Shown here piece by piece: positions 21,961-35,640 of a stretch of DNA of 64,000 nucleotides. The notes under the pieces are model-generated. The model searched no databases and was not told where the DNA came from. It saw only the letters and a program-made list of their open reading frames with translations. Within the stretch, counting starts at the first letter, position 1; each line of letters begins with the position of its first letter. This stretch comes from Rhynchospora pubera. Its lineage: Eukaryota > Streptophyta > Magnoliopsida > Poales > Cyperaceae. The position numbers and the translations under genes were made by a program. Location: positions 3,215,190 through 3,279,189 of the forward strand of contig CM051459.1 of NCBI GenBank assembly GCA_028095005.1, in the 5' to 3' direction.

Positions 21961-22899
21961 TTTAAACTACAACAATGTCACATTAAGTAAAACATTTTAA
22001 AAAATATATTTTTAACAATAATTGCTCTCCAACTCGCTGGACAACATCATCTGATCTGATCTGACTACTTAAGCCGTACGGATGCGATCGTACATATAGG
22101 ATCTGATCTCCACAGCGCCCATCGTGAAGACGAGGGATGCTTGGCGCTGAGAGCATCACTATGATGTCAGCGATATCTGTGGAGGGTTAAATCGACCAAA
22201 TTGGAAAGGGCGCGGCGAAAAGAAAAGGAAAAGGTAACGCGTTTCCGCGGCGAAACGGGAAAGTTAAACCGCGTTATCTTTGGGGATGATGGGGATGAGG
22301 GATCTAGCGGATGGTCCTTATCAGGCCCGTATATCATACTATATATCTGTTTATTAGGAAAAAAAAATTTCTACCATAATTTATATTTGTCCATTTTTCA
22401 TCCACGAATAAATCAACACACTATCTCCAAAATGTTATATATATCTTTACTCTATTTTTTGAAAACGAATTGTCAGTTTTTATCTCTAGATATGTTGTAC
22501 TTTCAATTTTATTAATTTAATGTGTTATTTTTCCAGAATTGATGAATTCGTTGTACATATTTACACGGCTTGGTTGGCACTTAAAAATATGCTAGATCGA
22601 TATGTCATCAAATTAATCGTTAATATATACCTACAATTGACAATTAAAAAAATGTATTAGAACTTATTTGGTGTTAACTACAATTATTATAGAATTCGAC
22701 TACTTTATTAAATAAAACATCAAAAAACATACGTACATACTCCCTGATAAAAGACATCACTGCTTCAGTTTTGTATCTCGATTTCGATGTTCGATTAGCT
22801 AATTTGAGTTGCTCAAAACCTTATAGAATACTAAATTTATTATTTTTATTGTTTTGATTTTTGAATTATTAAAAAAAATATCAATATGATGTGCAAATA

Positions 22900-23280
22900 T
22901 TATATATATATAAAGAGAGAGAAAATCAACATAGCATATAATATACCGAAGTTTCAGTGTATACTGATTCGAACTCTTCGATCTGCTTCAAAATGATCGA
23001 TCCAAACCTTACAATATAATCTACCTATTAAAATCTTCTTGCCGACCAAATTTTACATTTTTTAAAAAATTTGTAAGTATTTTTTTCGAATTTTTAAAAA
23101 CTGTTGTTTTGAACTGTTCAGAAAAAAAATTAGATTAGCGATTTTCTAGAATTAAAAAAAAAAGTAAAAAAATTTTAAAGCAGATCGGTAATTTTAAAGC
23201 AGATCAGTAAGTTTAGATTGGTAATTTTAAAACAGATCGAAGAGTTCAGATCAGTATGCACATAGGTTGATCTATCTCTT
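22900..23280. mobile_element. degenerate foldback MITE of the shared-arm group
   Basis: The inner arm GATCGATCCAAACCTTACAATA, CAAATTTTACATTTTTT and the central GAACTGTTCAGAA match the 1361 element. The outer arms (CTTCGATCTGCTTCAAAATG against TAAAACAGATCGAAG) are again different. Flanked by (TA)n on the left. The right arm carries small internal repeats (AATTTTAAAGCAGATC twice). Confidence 0.6.
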
Positions 23281-24846
23281 TATATTATAAAATACGAACA
23301 TACATACGCACATAAAACAAATACAAGCAACAAAAACACATATATACGCACATGCAGCTCGCAATGTGTACATGTGTGTGTACACAAAACACATATGATG
23401 ATATTGAAGGAGCTAGTTCTGGGTGGTTTTTGTTTAAGAATGATTAGCACATCCCAGTATATTACTGTGAGGTTAAATTTGTGTCTTTTATTCAACATCT
23501 TTTTCAAAAGATCAATGTAATCTAACAAAAAGTGCACGTAGAGAAGAGCATTAATTAGTTAGAACATGGTTGTTATTGTATAATAAGAAAGGATGGAGTT
23601 AGGCCATGATACTAGTTATGTGAACTTTATAGATTTTGAATATTTACCCCTTATGTCCAAGTTGGATCGAGCAATGATTCTTAAAAAGTGGAAATGTGAT
23701 AGGTCATCACCACCTTAGAAAACCTAAACCCTAGCTAGGTAATTCCACTAGATAGGGGTAAATGTAAACAATATTCATAAAATCCTGGCGTAGTAAAATA
23801 TTTGCAACACCAGAAAAAAAAAAATGTAAAAAACCAAGATGAGTTGGGTTGCGGAGCGACAAGTTGAGAATCTGAGGGTTGGAAGGAAACATACTTTTTC
23901 TATAGGGAGATCATTGCCACAAAGAAATAGAATAGTGAACCACATGGTCCACATCAAAAGGATCATCATTCTATAATGAGGCTTCGATCAAAAAATATTG
24001 TATAATAAGGCCGAGTTGTTGGTTCGTTGTAATTTAAGTTTGTATAGCGACTTGTGTTGCGGGTTCTTTTGGTTTCCAAGTTTTGTATGAATTTTCCATC
24101 TGGTGTTAACAAATGCGACAGGTAAAGTTCGTAAAAATTAACTTAAAATATTAATATTTACTTCAAAATTTTATTAAAAAGTTTTGAGAAAATGATCTCT
24201 AAATTAAGTATTGAAGAAAACAAATTACTCCTACATTTAAGTTTAATTATATTTAATTAATTTTGTAGACGATCTTTGTGTTCTTATAATTTAGAGAGAA
24301 TGCATTTTATGCACAGTTCTTAGAGTTATATAACTTTGTTGTACTCGATCATTTGTAAAAAAAAATTTGTTTTAATATTTAAGATACTAGTTTATTATTC
24401 CAAATTTATGAATGCGAAAATTTTTTAGAGGTTTTCCTATATAAAAATCAATCTTTTTTCTTTATTAGATATATATCTTTTTACGGGAGCAAGGTTCAGA
24501 AAACAATCTAAGTACTTTACACTATTTAAAAAAAATAAAAGTTTGAAATTAATTAAGGAAAACCGTGAATATGTGTTTGGATGAGTTACAAAACGTGGAA
24601 TTTGGCCAAGTTCGAATGAAAAATTAAATGAACAAAAGAATCATCAAAAAACGTTTCTAAAAAAAAAAGGGTACAATTTGGCCAAGTATCTGTCATGCAG
24701 TTTTTTTTTTCCTTCTATTTTTTGGTATAATAACACTGTCTAATGTACCTTGGTTCAAAATCACTATCTAATTAATGTATCGCGCCAATGTGTTTGTATT
24801 CTTTTTTGGCATAAAAGACTAGTAGGCAATTTGTATCATTCACATG
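23281..24846. other. intergenic, no gene seen
   Basis: AT-rich sequence; short frames without domains. A CACA-rich stretch lies at 23300-23395. Nothing else supported. Confidence 0.5.
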
Positions 24847-25066
24847 TATTTAAAATGTGATTTGTGCGGTTTGACGATTGAGTGGTAATTTAGCGTTTAT
24901 CGGTGATAAAAAACAATAATAAAACTGTAATATGTAGTGATAAAAACAAAGATAAAATGATTAAAATGGATAAAATGATAGTGTTGTTCCGTATGAAAGA
25001 AAACTAAGATAAAACGACAATAAAATGAAAAAAAAAATTAAAAAAAAAACAGAATTTTGTAAAAGC
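24847..25066. repeat. GATAAAACG-rich dispersed repeat (inverted relative of 10640-10805)
   Basis: Starts TTAAAATGTGATTTGTGCGG, the inverse of the right end of the 10640-10805 repeat, and continues with GATAAAA(T/C)G phrases to GTAAAAGCTTAA. Confidence 0.5.
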
Positions 25067-27158
25067 TTAATAATTCATCATAAAAGTTTTGTTAAACTTT
25101 TGTAAAAGTGGGAAAAAAAGAAATTAAGTTACGACCTCTATTTCTTCTTAAGTGAGAAGATCCGAAACAATTTGTTGAATGGGTGAACTCAACGATTCAC
25201 ATAAGAGCTAAATAAAAGCACTAATAAAAAGTACATACGTCGGTACGTAGTTGCACCAATATACTTCACGAATGATCACATGGAACGATTGTAGGAGATC
25301 GAAGTATGTTATATATTATGTTGAAAACTTACATGTACTGCATAAGCTTTAGAACCTGTACTTTTTTTTTAGAGTAGTTAGAACCCGTACTACACACACC
25401 GAAGTAAACATTTGCTTGAATTTGTCAAAAAGAATTAAAAAGGCCTGCTTCAACTTCCAATAATTCTAATAAAAAAAAAAACTTCCAATTTTCTATTCAT
25501 GTGAGGTACGAATTTTGCTGAATAAGATGCACAATTTTTATTTATTTTAGAACAGGAGCCTTCATGGGAAAAAAAAGGAGGGAGGTGATATGTCAGTTAT
25601 ATGCTGAGTACACTCGTCACTATTCACATTTTAGATGTCCAAAAAACTTCAAACTTCTATTAATTAGTATTTTATAATTAAAATTCAAATCTTGAATCAA
25701 AACGTCGAGATTTTTTTACAATTTAAGCAGCAATGCATTTTTATATAATTTTTATGTGGAAATCATTTGATACTCAAACAAAAATATCAAAATATGAACG
25801 TATTATAATCAGTCTATCATAGTTAATAAGATTAGTTCATTTTTCCACCTCTTGACCGAGTATCAAATTAACTTCAAAATTTACAAAATTTATGTAAAAA
25901 CACATCGTTTATTAAATTGAACAAAATTAAGTGTTTGAATTCGACATTTGAATTTTAAATTTGAAAAAAATACTATTGAACAGTTTTGTTAACCAAACTA
26001 CAACCACATCTGCGAGGCATTTTCATACCTCTATTGGTTAACAGTTTGGTTATCAATACTCAAACTTTACTACTTTCATTTTTTTAAGATATTTTTCACC
26101 TAGGACTTTTGAATTCTCTTAACGATTCGTCTATTGGTGTACCAAAAGAGTCATCTAGCTTAATCACCGTCTATCATTTTCTTTGTTGAATAGCTTGTCG
26201 AAGTATTATCTCTATCTATTCTTGTTTTTGTTATCCTTCACTAAAAGTTTATTATTTTTATCCCTAATGCACTTCACTTGATTTAAGTCTCCCGTCTTTT
26301 TATCTCGAAATTTAGCTATTTTATAGACATCCTTCTTGCGTTCTTGCATGTTAATAGTAACTGAATTCTTAAGTTTTCATATTTATTCGACGCATGGTCA
26401 TAAATTGACTTCAAATTATATCAATCTGGTGCAGGTTCTATCTAGCTACATGTATAAAATAGATCTATTTTCGTTTTTTTTTTATATATATATGTATAGC
26501 TATTTGGTTTGTTTCTCAGTTGTCAAATGACTTAAAATAAGGTCTGAACTTATTATGATATCAATATATATATGCAGTTATGCACACATGTAAGCAAACT
26601 TTTACTATATGTAGACATGTAATGAAAGAAAAATACTGAAATCGATGGGGTTTTAGTTATTTATATTATATTTTTATATTTTTTTGTGTCAGTTTGTGCA
26701 AGGGGGTGAGCTAGGTTCTGGACTGTAAACCTGAATGATTATAGGAAAATTAACAACGATGGAAGGGAATATACTCCTATTTGGAAGTAGCCACATCATC
26801 AATCTTATCATAAACTACATTGTGAGCCAACACCATGATGCCACTTAAGACCGAGGCATCCTTTACAAAAGGGCCAGAGAGGCTATAACAAGAGGGATGT
26901 AAACAACCTTGCTTAAAATGGACTAGATCACACTTTGAAAATGTTAGGCTACTCCAATTTGCATGATGCATCCACTGATGCTGATTTTGTTGATTTAACA
27001 TCAAAGTTATAACAGACAACTTTAGGCTACCACAACTTGCACCTCTTGTGTAGAGAACTGGGGATTGTATTCATCTACTAAGTACTTGGGAAATTCAAGA
27101 TTTGTTGCTGTGTTAGTACTTAGTTAGTAATGAACGATATATATATGGTATATACAGG
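25067..27158. other. intergenic, no gene seen
   Basis: AT-rich. An 80-codon frame on the minus strand at 26777-27019 has ordinary-looking composition but no recognised domain or splice context; it could be a gene fragment. Otherwise nothing supported. Confidence 0.4.
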
Positions 27159-27596
27159 CACTATAAGAAATATGCTTTTTACATAGACTTCATAGCTAGA
27201 TTTTTTTTATTTATATTGTTTATTGTTCTATTGCTAGATTTACTTGATGCATTAAATCTAACAATTTTTTTTAGCAAGACTCAATTTTCTATTAATAGCT
27301 CTTTAAAAATCTAACAATTTATTTTTTATAAACTTTTCTGAACCTTGTAATATCTATGTAGCAAAAATAAATTGTTACACTAGATATTACAAGATTAGAA
27401 AAGTCTATCAAAAATAAATTGTTAGATTTTAAGGAGATATTAGTAGAAAATTTAGTCTTGCTTCAAAAAATTTAAGATTGAGTACATCAATTAAATATAG
27501 CAATAAAAAAATAAATCTAACAATAGATCAATGTCCAACAGAAATAAAAAAGTTTAGCAATAAAAATCTATGTAAAAAATCATCTTTGTTATAGTG
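27159..27596. mobile_element. CACTA-type MITE (438 bp)
   Basis: Ends CACTATAAGAAATATGC and ..ATCTTTGTTATAGTG are inverted. Subterminal arms (TTTTTACATAGAC against CTATGTAAAAAATC, AATCTAACAATTTA on both sides) extend the complementarity. Flanked by a perfect 3-bp duplication AGG (27156-27158, 27597-27599), as expected for CACTA elements. No coding capacity. Confidence 0.93.
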
Positions 27597-28616
27597 AGGT
27601 AATTAGCTAGTGCTTGGTCTTAGTTCTACAATTCTATTGAATTTTTAAATTTTATGCGGTTTCTCTTATTTAACTCTTGACACTTCTGTGTGCTAATTAA
27701 TAATAAAATTTAGGTGCATGACCCCATTTTTTTTCCTCAAAAGAACAAAATTAGTCCGAATAATGGTACTTTAATTAGCGGACTGCTTAATTTAGCAAAT
27801 GATTATAAGCTAGATGAGTTTGGAAGTATGTAGATGTTAAGCTTCTCTGTCAATTGTCGGTTAATCCTATGTATCTTAGTTATTAATTAATTAAATAAAT
27901 AGGATATGCTAGATGGGGGTTTTTCAACAACAGACTCAAACATAGGTTTGTCCTCCTGTCTCCACCAACTCAAAAACATCATGTGCTTTTGCTGTCTGGT
28001 TGAGGCCCATGTAAAAGCCCAGCACCATGCCCACTTGAAAATCCTACATCATTCAACCCATCTGTCGTATACTCATATAGTCATATGCCATAATTGAACA
28101 AATCTTTTGGAAGTGATTGCTGATTGCTTTCTAATATCACAATTTGGGGCTGTTACTCTGTTAGTTGTTTTGTTGGTCTGGATAAATGCTGAGTTTTCCC
28201 ATATTTGCCTAACATGATTTTGTCTAGGGAAAAGCTTTGATGGTATAAATGGATGTGGTTCCTACGGGATGATCTTCAAAAATAAATAAATGGATGTGGT
28301 TATTGTACAAGTGTCATTTTAAAGGTGTAACATCAACCTTTATTTTCTTATCTTAAACGGTTAATGTCAAATCATAACTTAAATTGATCGAGACACATCT
28401 GAATTGAGCAAGAGACAGGTTGGATTGATCCGATTTAACTAGATTGGAGCTAGATGTTTCCTATTTTGTAGTATGACATGATATGCATAGATCTCTAGAA
28501 TGTATTAGCTAGGAATATCTGTCACAAAATTACCGTATAGTAATATTATGGATTCTTTTTCTTTTAAAAAGGTAATAGGATTTCATCATGACAGTCTACA
28601 AACATATTATTATCCC
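27597..28616. other. intergenic, no gene seen
   Basis: AT-rich, short frames only. Nothing supported. Confidence 0.5.
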
Positions 28617-29467
28617 TATTTTTTAAAAGAGATAATTAGTTTTATGCCATCGTGAATTTTGTAAATTAGAGAAATGCCATTCTTAAATTGTTAATTAAAT
28701 TTATGCCATTATAAAAGTGTTAAAGTTAGTTTTATGCCACTTTTTTTCTAAAAACATACTAAATTCTAAAAATGCCATTATCAAAATTATCATTAATTTT
28801 TTAATGTCCAAATTACCCCTCATCAAACTAACCCTAAACCAAAAAAAAAAAAAAGACGGCGCTCGGAAATGTACTTATATTATATATAACATTTATGGAA
28901 ATGTGCATCCGTGATCATCACTTAATTTAATGTATTCAGCACAAATTTTTTTTTTTCCGTGACCATTTATTGAAGAGTATATATTATAGTTTAATTTTTC
29001 CTATTCCACAATCAATGGCATTGTTATCATGGTAGAGTATAATCAAGTCTACAAAGAGCATTATAGTTTAATACTCGATAATTACTTTTGTGAAAAAAAA
29101 ACATAATTCTTTTTTATTTGAAAATTATACATGTGTCTTTGTTAGATGACTACTTAGAACTATGACACTATTTTTATGCACCAGTGGCATCAAAATGATT
29201 TTATTATTTTGTAGTGGCATAAAACTAATTGTTAGTGATTTATAATGGTATAAAACTAATTATATTTTTTGTGATGGCATATTACTAATTTTTTAGTATT
29301 ATAGTGGCATATTTAAAAGGGCAAAATTGACAGATAATTATCTGATGGCAAAAAACTAATTTTTATTATTTTATAGTGGCAAAAAAATAATTTGTCATTT
29401 AGTGATGACATATTTCTAATTTCAAATATTTGCAGTGACATAAATCTAAATCACCCTTTTTAAAAAG
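28617..29467. mobile_element. foldback element with inverted arrays of TTTATGCCA
   Basis: The left side has several copies of ATTAGTTTTATGCCA at ~35-45 bp spacing. The right side has copies of the inverse, TGGCATAAAACTAAT, at similar spacing. The two ends pair (TTTTTTAAAAGAGATAATTAG on the left, CCCTTTTTAAAAAGAG on the right). The centre is unrelated AT-rich DNA. This is the architecture of a foldback transposon whose inverted ends are tandem repeats. No frame, no clear target duplication. Confidence 0.65.
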
Positions 29468-30735
29468 AGGCAAAGTATGTGTTCTTAAAACATGTCTTTG
29501 TACACACAAAACATGTTTGTAGCAAACTAATCAAATCTATGCCTAGAGATTTGGTAGTAGAAAACTTTAGCAACAGAGACTAGGCTGTATGTCTATGAAT
29601 TAGTGGTGCTTTCCTCCGGTGGTGTTTCGGTCCCGATAAAATTGACATATCTCTAACAACTGAAAAGATATTTATTTAAGTTACGTTGGTCTAGTTATTA
29701 AACAAATGCAATTATCAGAATCACCAAATCTTAGACCGATTACAGAGCGTATCTCCCCATGAAACTTCTATCCAAGATGTCTCTGTTTTTGTTTTTGTTT
29801 TTGTTTTTGTTTTTTTGTTTTTTTTTTTTTTTTGAGGTTACATGCAACAAGGACAACTCTTCCATTACTCAAGAAAATGACATGTTTCTTTAAAATAAAT
29901 AATGAGGGGCGATCATGACATAACAAAAGAAGTCGTCAATCCACGCCTAAAATAAGGGAGCTAGGAGGGAAACTGATACATGCTATTGTATAGGTTTACT
30001 ATTCTTTATTAGGTCATTGAACTTTGCTTTTCGTAGGTAATAAATTAGTCGTTATATTTTTGCTTTTCACCACTAACTGGACTTCATTTTATTAAAATTA
30101 AGTTACCCCATTCAAATAAACAAGCTTGTTGTTGATGATGATGTGTGTGTGTGTGTTTGGCTGGTATTGATAACTTTTTTTGAATCGTATGGGAATAAGA
30201 GGAATAGTTTCTTTCTAGACGTAAATTCAGATGTGTCTCTTGTGAATAAGAATAAGGAAAGAAAAGAATCCAGATGATATGAACAACTCCTTTTACTAAT
30301 ATGGATGTATGTTTTGCTGACGTGGATCATATTTTTGCTAAAATGGATCTAGTTTTCTGGTTGATGTGGGCATGACTCAACAAACCTAAAAATGTATGTA
30401 TAAGAGGTGATGTAGACTTGATTGAGACAAATTGAAAGTTCAATTACTTGAGGCATATTGGACCGTCGCATGATATATATTTTCATTTGCCACAAACAAT
30501 GAAAAAATAATGCATTAAGAAGGAAAATGTGTGGGAGATATTTGGCATTGTTGGTTGAAGCATTTCTAGCAGTAAAAGGATCCTTTGTGGGCCCAATTAA
30601 AAGTTACAAACAATAGCTAAACAAAGAATCTTAGTTAGTGCCGAATGGGATCCTAAGCCTCCTATTATAGTAATATTAAAATTAGAGAGATTTGTTTTCA
30701 TAGTCTCTGAATTATTGTATTGAGATCAATCGAGG
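29468..30735. other. intergenic with simple repeats
   Basis: Includes (TTTTTG)n and poly(T) at 29785-29834, and a (TG)n run at about 30141-30159. A 40-bp phrase TTGTGAATAAGAATAAGG... at about 30240 recurs at about 30988. No gene. Confidence 0.6.
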
Positions 30736-30768
30736 CTATTTATTTATTTATTTATTTATTTATTTATC

Positions 30769-30822
<54 letters not shown>

Positions 30823-30831
30823 CATCATCAT
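30736..30831. repeat. compound microsatellite (TTTA)n(TTA)n(TCA)n
   Basis: About seven TTTA units, then about seventeen TTA units, then ATCATCATC. Confidence 0.95.
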
Positions 30832-31019
30832 CCCAACGCCCCACCCCCACTCCCACAGTCCCACCCTTCTAAAAAGGGGAAAATAAATAAAATTAGAAAA
30901 AGATAAATAAGAAAATCATGAATAAGAATCTTGAATTAGAATCATGAGACTTGTCGATTCATGAATAAGGAGATGTTATTTGGATGGTGTGTTGTGAATA
31001 AGAATAAGGAAAGAAAAGA

Positions 31020-31620
31020 ATATAATAATAATTTATATTCATAATAATAACAATAATAATAATATAAAAATATTAATTAAAAAATCATTAAAGTAATAAT
31101 TTAGATAATATTAATAAATACAATAATTATTAGATTTATTATTTTAAAATGAATAAATAAATTTATTTAATCAATTATCATAATAATAATTGATTCAAAA
31201 AATGAGTAAAATAATACTAATAATATTAATGATAATACAAATGATAATGCTAATGATAATAAAATATTAAATATAATACTAATTTACAGTATAATATAAT
31301 AAAAATTATTAATACAGTAATTATTGTAATTATAATTATTATTTCTATTATCGTTATATAATAATAATAATAATAATAATAATTGTAATTACCAAAAAAT
31401 ATTATTATTATTAATAATTAATATAATATACTACTAATAATAATAATTAACTGTAAGATAAAATGAAATTATATAATATATTAGTAATAACTAATAAGTA
31501 AAATAACATACTAATAATAATAATTAACATAATAAAATTAATTATAAAAAACAATTATAGTAATTATTATTATAATTATAATAGTTATTATGATTACTAT
31601 TAAATAATATTTATTATGAC
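31020..31620. repeat. extremely AT-rich AATAAT-type low-complexity region
   Basis: Roughly 600 bp almost without G or C, built of AATAAT and ATTATT runs in both orientations. This is likely a decayed microsatellite. No coding potential. Confidence 0.85.
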
Positions 31621-32249
31621 TAAATAATATTTTAATCTTCTCGTAAACTTGCGGCAAATGCTTCGTCACAAGAAGCATGGCACCAATTTTTTTATTGTTT
31701 CTCTATCCTCACATGTAGATTTGTTTATTGTTTCTTTGAAAGTCACAAGAGTAGTTGTCTCCTTATTCCAAGTTTTTGCTCGAATAAAAACTAGCTCATG
31801 AATAGGCTATTCATCAATTTATTTGCTTGTTTGGTTTCGGTCACGAATTACTTATTCACTAATAAGCACTATTCGACACGTACCAAACACACCCAAAATA
31901 GCATTCTGGCATGGACAAATATTTTCAGCCCCATTTGAGACGTGATTTTTGCTCAAATCAAAGGAGTTGTTCATAATTTTTTCATAAAAAAAATAGTCTT
32001 TTTCTTTAAGAAAATAGTTAATATAAAAATAATTAATTCAATGCAAAATTCTCCAAAAAGTTAGTTATACTTTCCCCTTAGCTAATTTTTTATGAACAAT
32101 CAGGTTAGACAGTAGAGGTGAAAACGACGACTTTTTTAATCGTTCTTTCGTTCGGTTATAGAATTTGGTTGCGTTTCAAAAACGAAACGGCTTCGTCCAT
32201 GTGTATTTTCATGGTATTTTTGTGATTTCGATTGTTTGATTGCGCTTAT

Positions 32250-32470
32250 TAGCACCATTTAGTGTTCTAAATACATGTCGTACCGTGTCATGTCGTGTCA
32301 AACAGGTTGTGTTCGGATAATCTTTCGTGTCGTGTCGTGTCTAAATATTTCACGTGTCGTGCCGTGTCTAAATCCTAAGAGATGGACGCGACACGCCTAA
32401 GGACACTTCACTCCTCGTGTTCTCGTATCGTGTCGTATCGTGTCGTGCCGTGACTTGTTCAGACACATTT
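32250..32470. repeat. GTGTCGTGTC-rich repeat, copy 1
   Basis: Many GTGTCGTGTC/GTGCCGTG phrases followed by GACACG inverse phrases, starting at GTGTTCTAAATACATGTCG. A related copy lies at about 33640-33777 plus 35549-35640, where it is interrupted by a solo LTR; its far end carries TTTAGAACAC, the inverse of the start of copy 1. Confidence 0.55.
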
Positions 32471-32658
32471 AACTTTTTGACATAAATATAATTTGTTTAT
32501 TAAATTTAAAAATTTTGTTTAATAAAATACGTCAAAAATTAAGAAAGTAGACGTACTTTATCATTGAATAAAAATATAGATTAATTTATATTTTTAAATT
32601 TATAATAACCCTTTTCTTTTTTTCTGGGTTTGGGACCGGCTATATTTGAGAAAATATC

Positions 32659-33095
32659 AAGCTTTTAAAAAATGCCGTTTTTTTTCGAAATAACGGTATT
32701 TTGTAGCCAACCGCACGAACGTCATAGAAAAAAGATAAAATAACGTAACGCATCATTTACGTTTTTTCGCCGAAAAAGCGTAAAAAAAAATTGCGTTTTT
32801 TTGCCGATTAAACGTGTACAATATCAAAAGACATATCGTGTCTTGAGAACATAGTGTATTTGGTACATATCGTGAATAAAATGCTTAGAGATGTTCAATA
32901 TCGTGTACCACTGCCTCTCTAAGTATAATATTATATACCAATTGTCCATACAAATGTAATACTATAGACAAAAATACATATGAGTTTGACACAGATGTTC
33001 GCATATATACACCGTTTTTTCGTCATTTTTTCACCGAAAAAACGCCGCACCGTTAAATCAATTTCGAACCGTCATACCGAAAAAAACGCATTTTA
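32659..33095. repeat. diverged CCGTTTT/AAAAACG dispersed repeat
   Basis: Begins AAGCTTTTAAAAAATGCCG and ends AACGCATTTTAAAAG, with many CCGTTTTTTC and GAAAAAACG phrases inside. Resembles 10640-10805. Confidence 0.45.
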
Positions 33096-33777
33096 AAAGG
33101 TTGGAAAATATAGATGGAGTTACTAACTTAAAATTATGTTAATATATTTTTCAAACTAATAAAATTAAAATATGAAAATAAATTAAATTGAACTAAAATT
33201 AGTTATACTTTTGGTCATCTACTAATGAATATTGAAAATTTGAGAGTACAAGTGCCGTAAAAAATTATTTTAATTTTTTTAGACAATGAATAAATTATAC
33301 TATCCTTATCAAAACAATGGAAGATATGACAAATTATTCGATTCTTTTTAAGACAAATCAGAGATAGATTTCTATCTTTAATTTGCGCATGGCTCTAGAC
33401 CCTTCTACTTTTGTTTGTGATTTTTAATTATTGAATCACCCGTCCTAATTGTATTTTAATATTTTTATTTTCAATTCAAAAGATTTACAAGTGATTTATT
33501 CGGGAATAAGTCTATTAATGATCATTGATTTATATGATTAAATATATCTCTGGCAAGATTTATGAAAAAAAATATAATAGTATGTACATAATTGAGAAAT
33601 CTATTGTATTTCTATGACGCTTAATGTGCGTCTCCTTTTCATATTTGGCGTGTCTATAATATGTGTCGTGTCGTGTCTCATGCCATGTCGTGTCGTGTCT
33701 GAAAAATTCACGTGTCGTGTCTATTTCATCAAAGTTTGATACGACGCGCTTTAGGACATGACACGTGAAGTTCTCGT

Positions 33778-35548
33778 TGTTAGTTTAGTGCATAATTTTT
33801 ATTTTTATAGCTAATTCCTTTAATTAACCACAAACAAGCATGCAAAAACACGATCTAGTGCTTAAAGCCATTCACACAAAGAGAAGGTTCAAGAATTATA
33901 CCTCTCTTGATATAGTAATCAAGAGGCTCGAACCAAGGCTAGGATGTAGGTGGTGTACGCTTCAAGCTCCTCATTCGAACCAAGCTCGACCTCGAGTCCA
34001 CCACGAAATTAATCAAGACCTACAAGCTTTGCTAGAAGCTAAAAGGTCTAGGCTAATTTCAAGTATTCTCTTCTTCTTGATTAACTATTTAATAAGTAGA
34101 GAAAATTGAGCTCAACACATGAGCAATGGTGGATGAGAGAGATGTGTAAGTGGTGGCCTAAGAGGGAGAAGAGGGGAGGAGGGTGGTGGCCAAAGAAGGA
34201 AGATAGAAAGGAGCAAAGGAGCCTCCACAAGGGTCCTTTTATAATGCTCAAATCCTAGTAAATAGTTCTAACTATTTACAAGTGTGCCACCTACCTACCA
34301 CCCTCTATTATAGACCGGCCATACATGTGCCTTTTGGGCTTCACACACTCATTTAATTGATTTATTCAATCCATTTAATCCACCAATAGATGCTCTATGT
34401 TTCGGCTATATATATCTATATATATATTAGCCCATTAATTCAATAGAACTATTTATATTAAATTGTGTTGAGTTGAAAATAATTATTAACTAATTAATAA
34501 TTATTATGGGATTAGCTCATACATTAAATCATTTTGATATGATCCATTTGACTTAATTAATTATATCAGTATATAATCAATTAATCAATTTATCATATTT
34601 TCGCAAAACACATTAATGCGAATAAATGATTAATACACTGTTTGGTTATATTTCGATCTGTGTGACCCTTTGAGGATTTATGCTAAGTTGGACATGAAAT
34701 TAAATCGTTATTTAATTCCAATAATCATAAGCGGTATCTAGCAACACGTTATGATTCCCAATTTGCATAAATAGTGTACTGCTACAGTATTTAAATCCTG
34801 CATAAGAGAATAAAAGTATTTATCTATTTTGATTCTTATATCACACGATATCACCGTATAATCCAAGATAGGAATGTGTCATTCTTGCAGATTATACATT
34901 TCTTGATCTAGAGATAATTGTATCAGTTGCTAGCAAACAATCTATCTCCATCAATGGGCCCAAACAGATACCGTCACTCACTAAATGAATTAATGAGGGA
35001 CATACGATTTTCTTGATGATTTAGCTTTTCCCCGCACAATTCAAGAGAACATAAATAACGTCCGTATAGCAGCCCTTATCGAGAATCAGCGGTAGACGAT
35101 ATTTATTGAACCTATCCTCATGTGGAAAAGATAAACATCTCAAACTTAGAATCAAAATCATAACGAAATAAATAATGACACATAACACAATCTATATATT
35201 TATTTCGTTGGGTCATGTCCTGTACTATGTTCAATTAACATAAACATATGCAATTAAGTTGGTTATTCTTAACCTATGATTTATAGAACTTAATCATCAC
35301 TTAACTTGTATACTAATCTTATTGATAATTAATGTTCCTTGTTAATTATCAAGATTATGGACGTTTTAGATTTATTGTTGTCATTTACAGATTTACTACT
35401 AAATGAAAAACAGAGATCTATAATTCAGATCCTCAACCTGAATGATCTGTCAACAAATAAATCAAGAAACAAATGATATAAAATCATCAATGACATAAAA
35501 CCATAGAAGTAGCCAGATATAATTGGTTTCTGGGACGCACCTCTAACA
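33778..35548. mobile_element. solo LTR (1771 bp)
   Basis: Begins TGTTAGTTTAG and ends CTCTAACA (TG..CA with inverted TGTTAG/CTAACA), with a perfect 5-bp duplication CTCGT (33773-33777, 35549-35553). There are no internal domains, primer site or second LTR, so it is the product of LTR-LTR recombination. The same family is present at 48366-55019 and as a fragment at 11806-12146. It was inserted into a GTGTCGTGTC repeat. The 89-codon frame inside it is not a gene. Confidence 0.9.
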
Positions 35549-35640
35549 CTCGTATCATGTTTGTGTCTTGCCTTGTCGTACCACCTCCGTGTCCTATCTT
35601 ATCGTGCCGTGTTCGGACACACCGTGCTTTTTTTAGAACA

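Larger units (their letters stand above)
18547..22317. mobile_element. Harbinger-like non-autonomous element, 3.8 kb
   Basis: Left end AGAGCATCC followed by TCATCCCCATCATCCC; the right end, read inverted, begins GGACCATCC and also has TCATCCCCATCATCCC. Both ends are bordered by TTA (18544-18546, 22318-22320), the typical Harbinger duplication. The inside holds a 55-60-bp tandem repeat (18700-18870), exon-like modules with an AT-hook (20140-20850) and an array of CAACAATTA-type repeats (21640-21960). No transposase frame is visible. Two shorter probable relatives lie at 55417-56258 and 56289-56801. The similarity between the two ends is imperfect, so the family assignment is tentative. Confidence 0.6.

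Noticed and set aside
26777..27019. 80-codon minus-strand frame as a gene
   Set aside because: No domain recognised, no splice or promoter context. Kept only as a remark in the intergenic entry.
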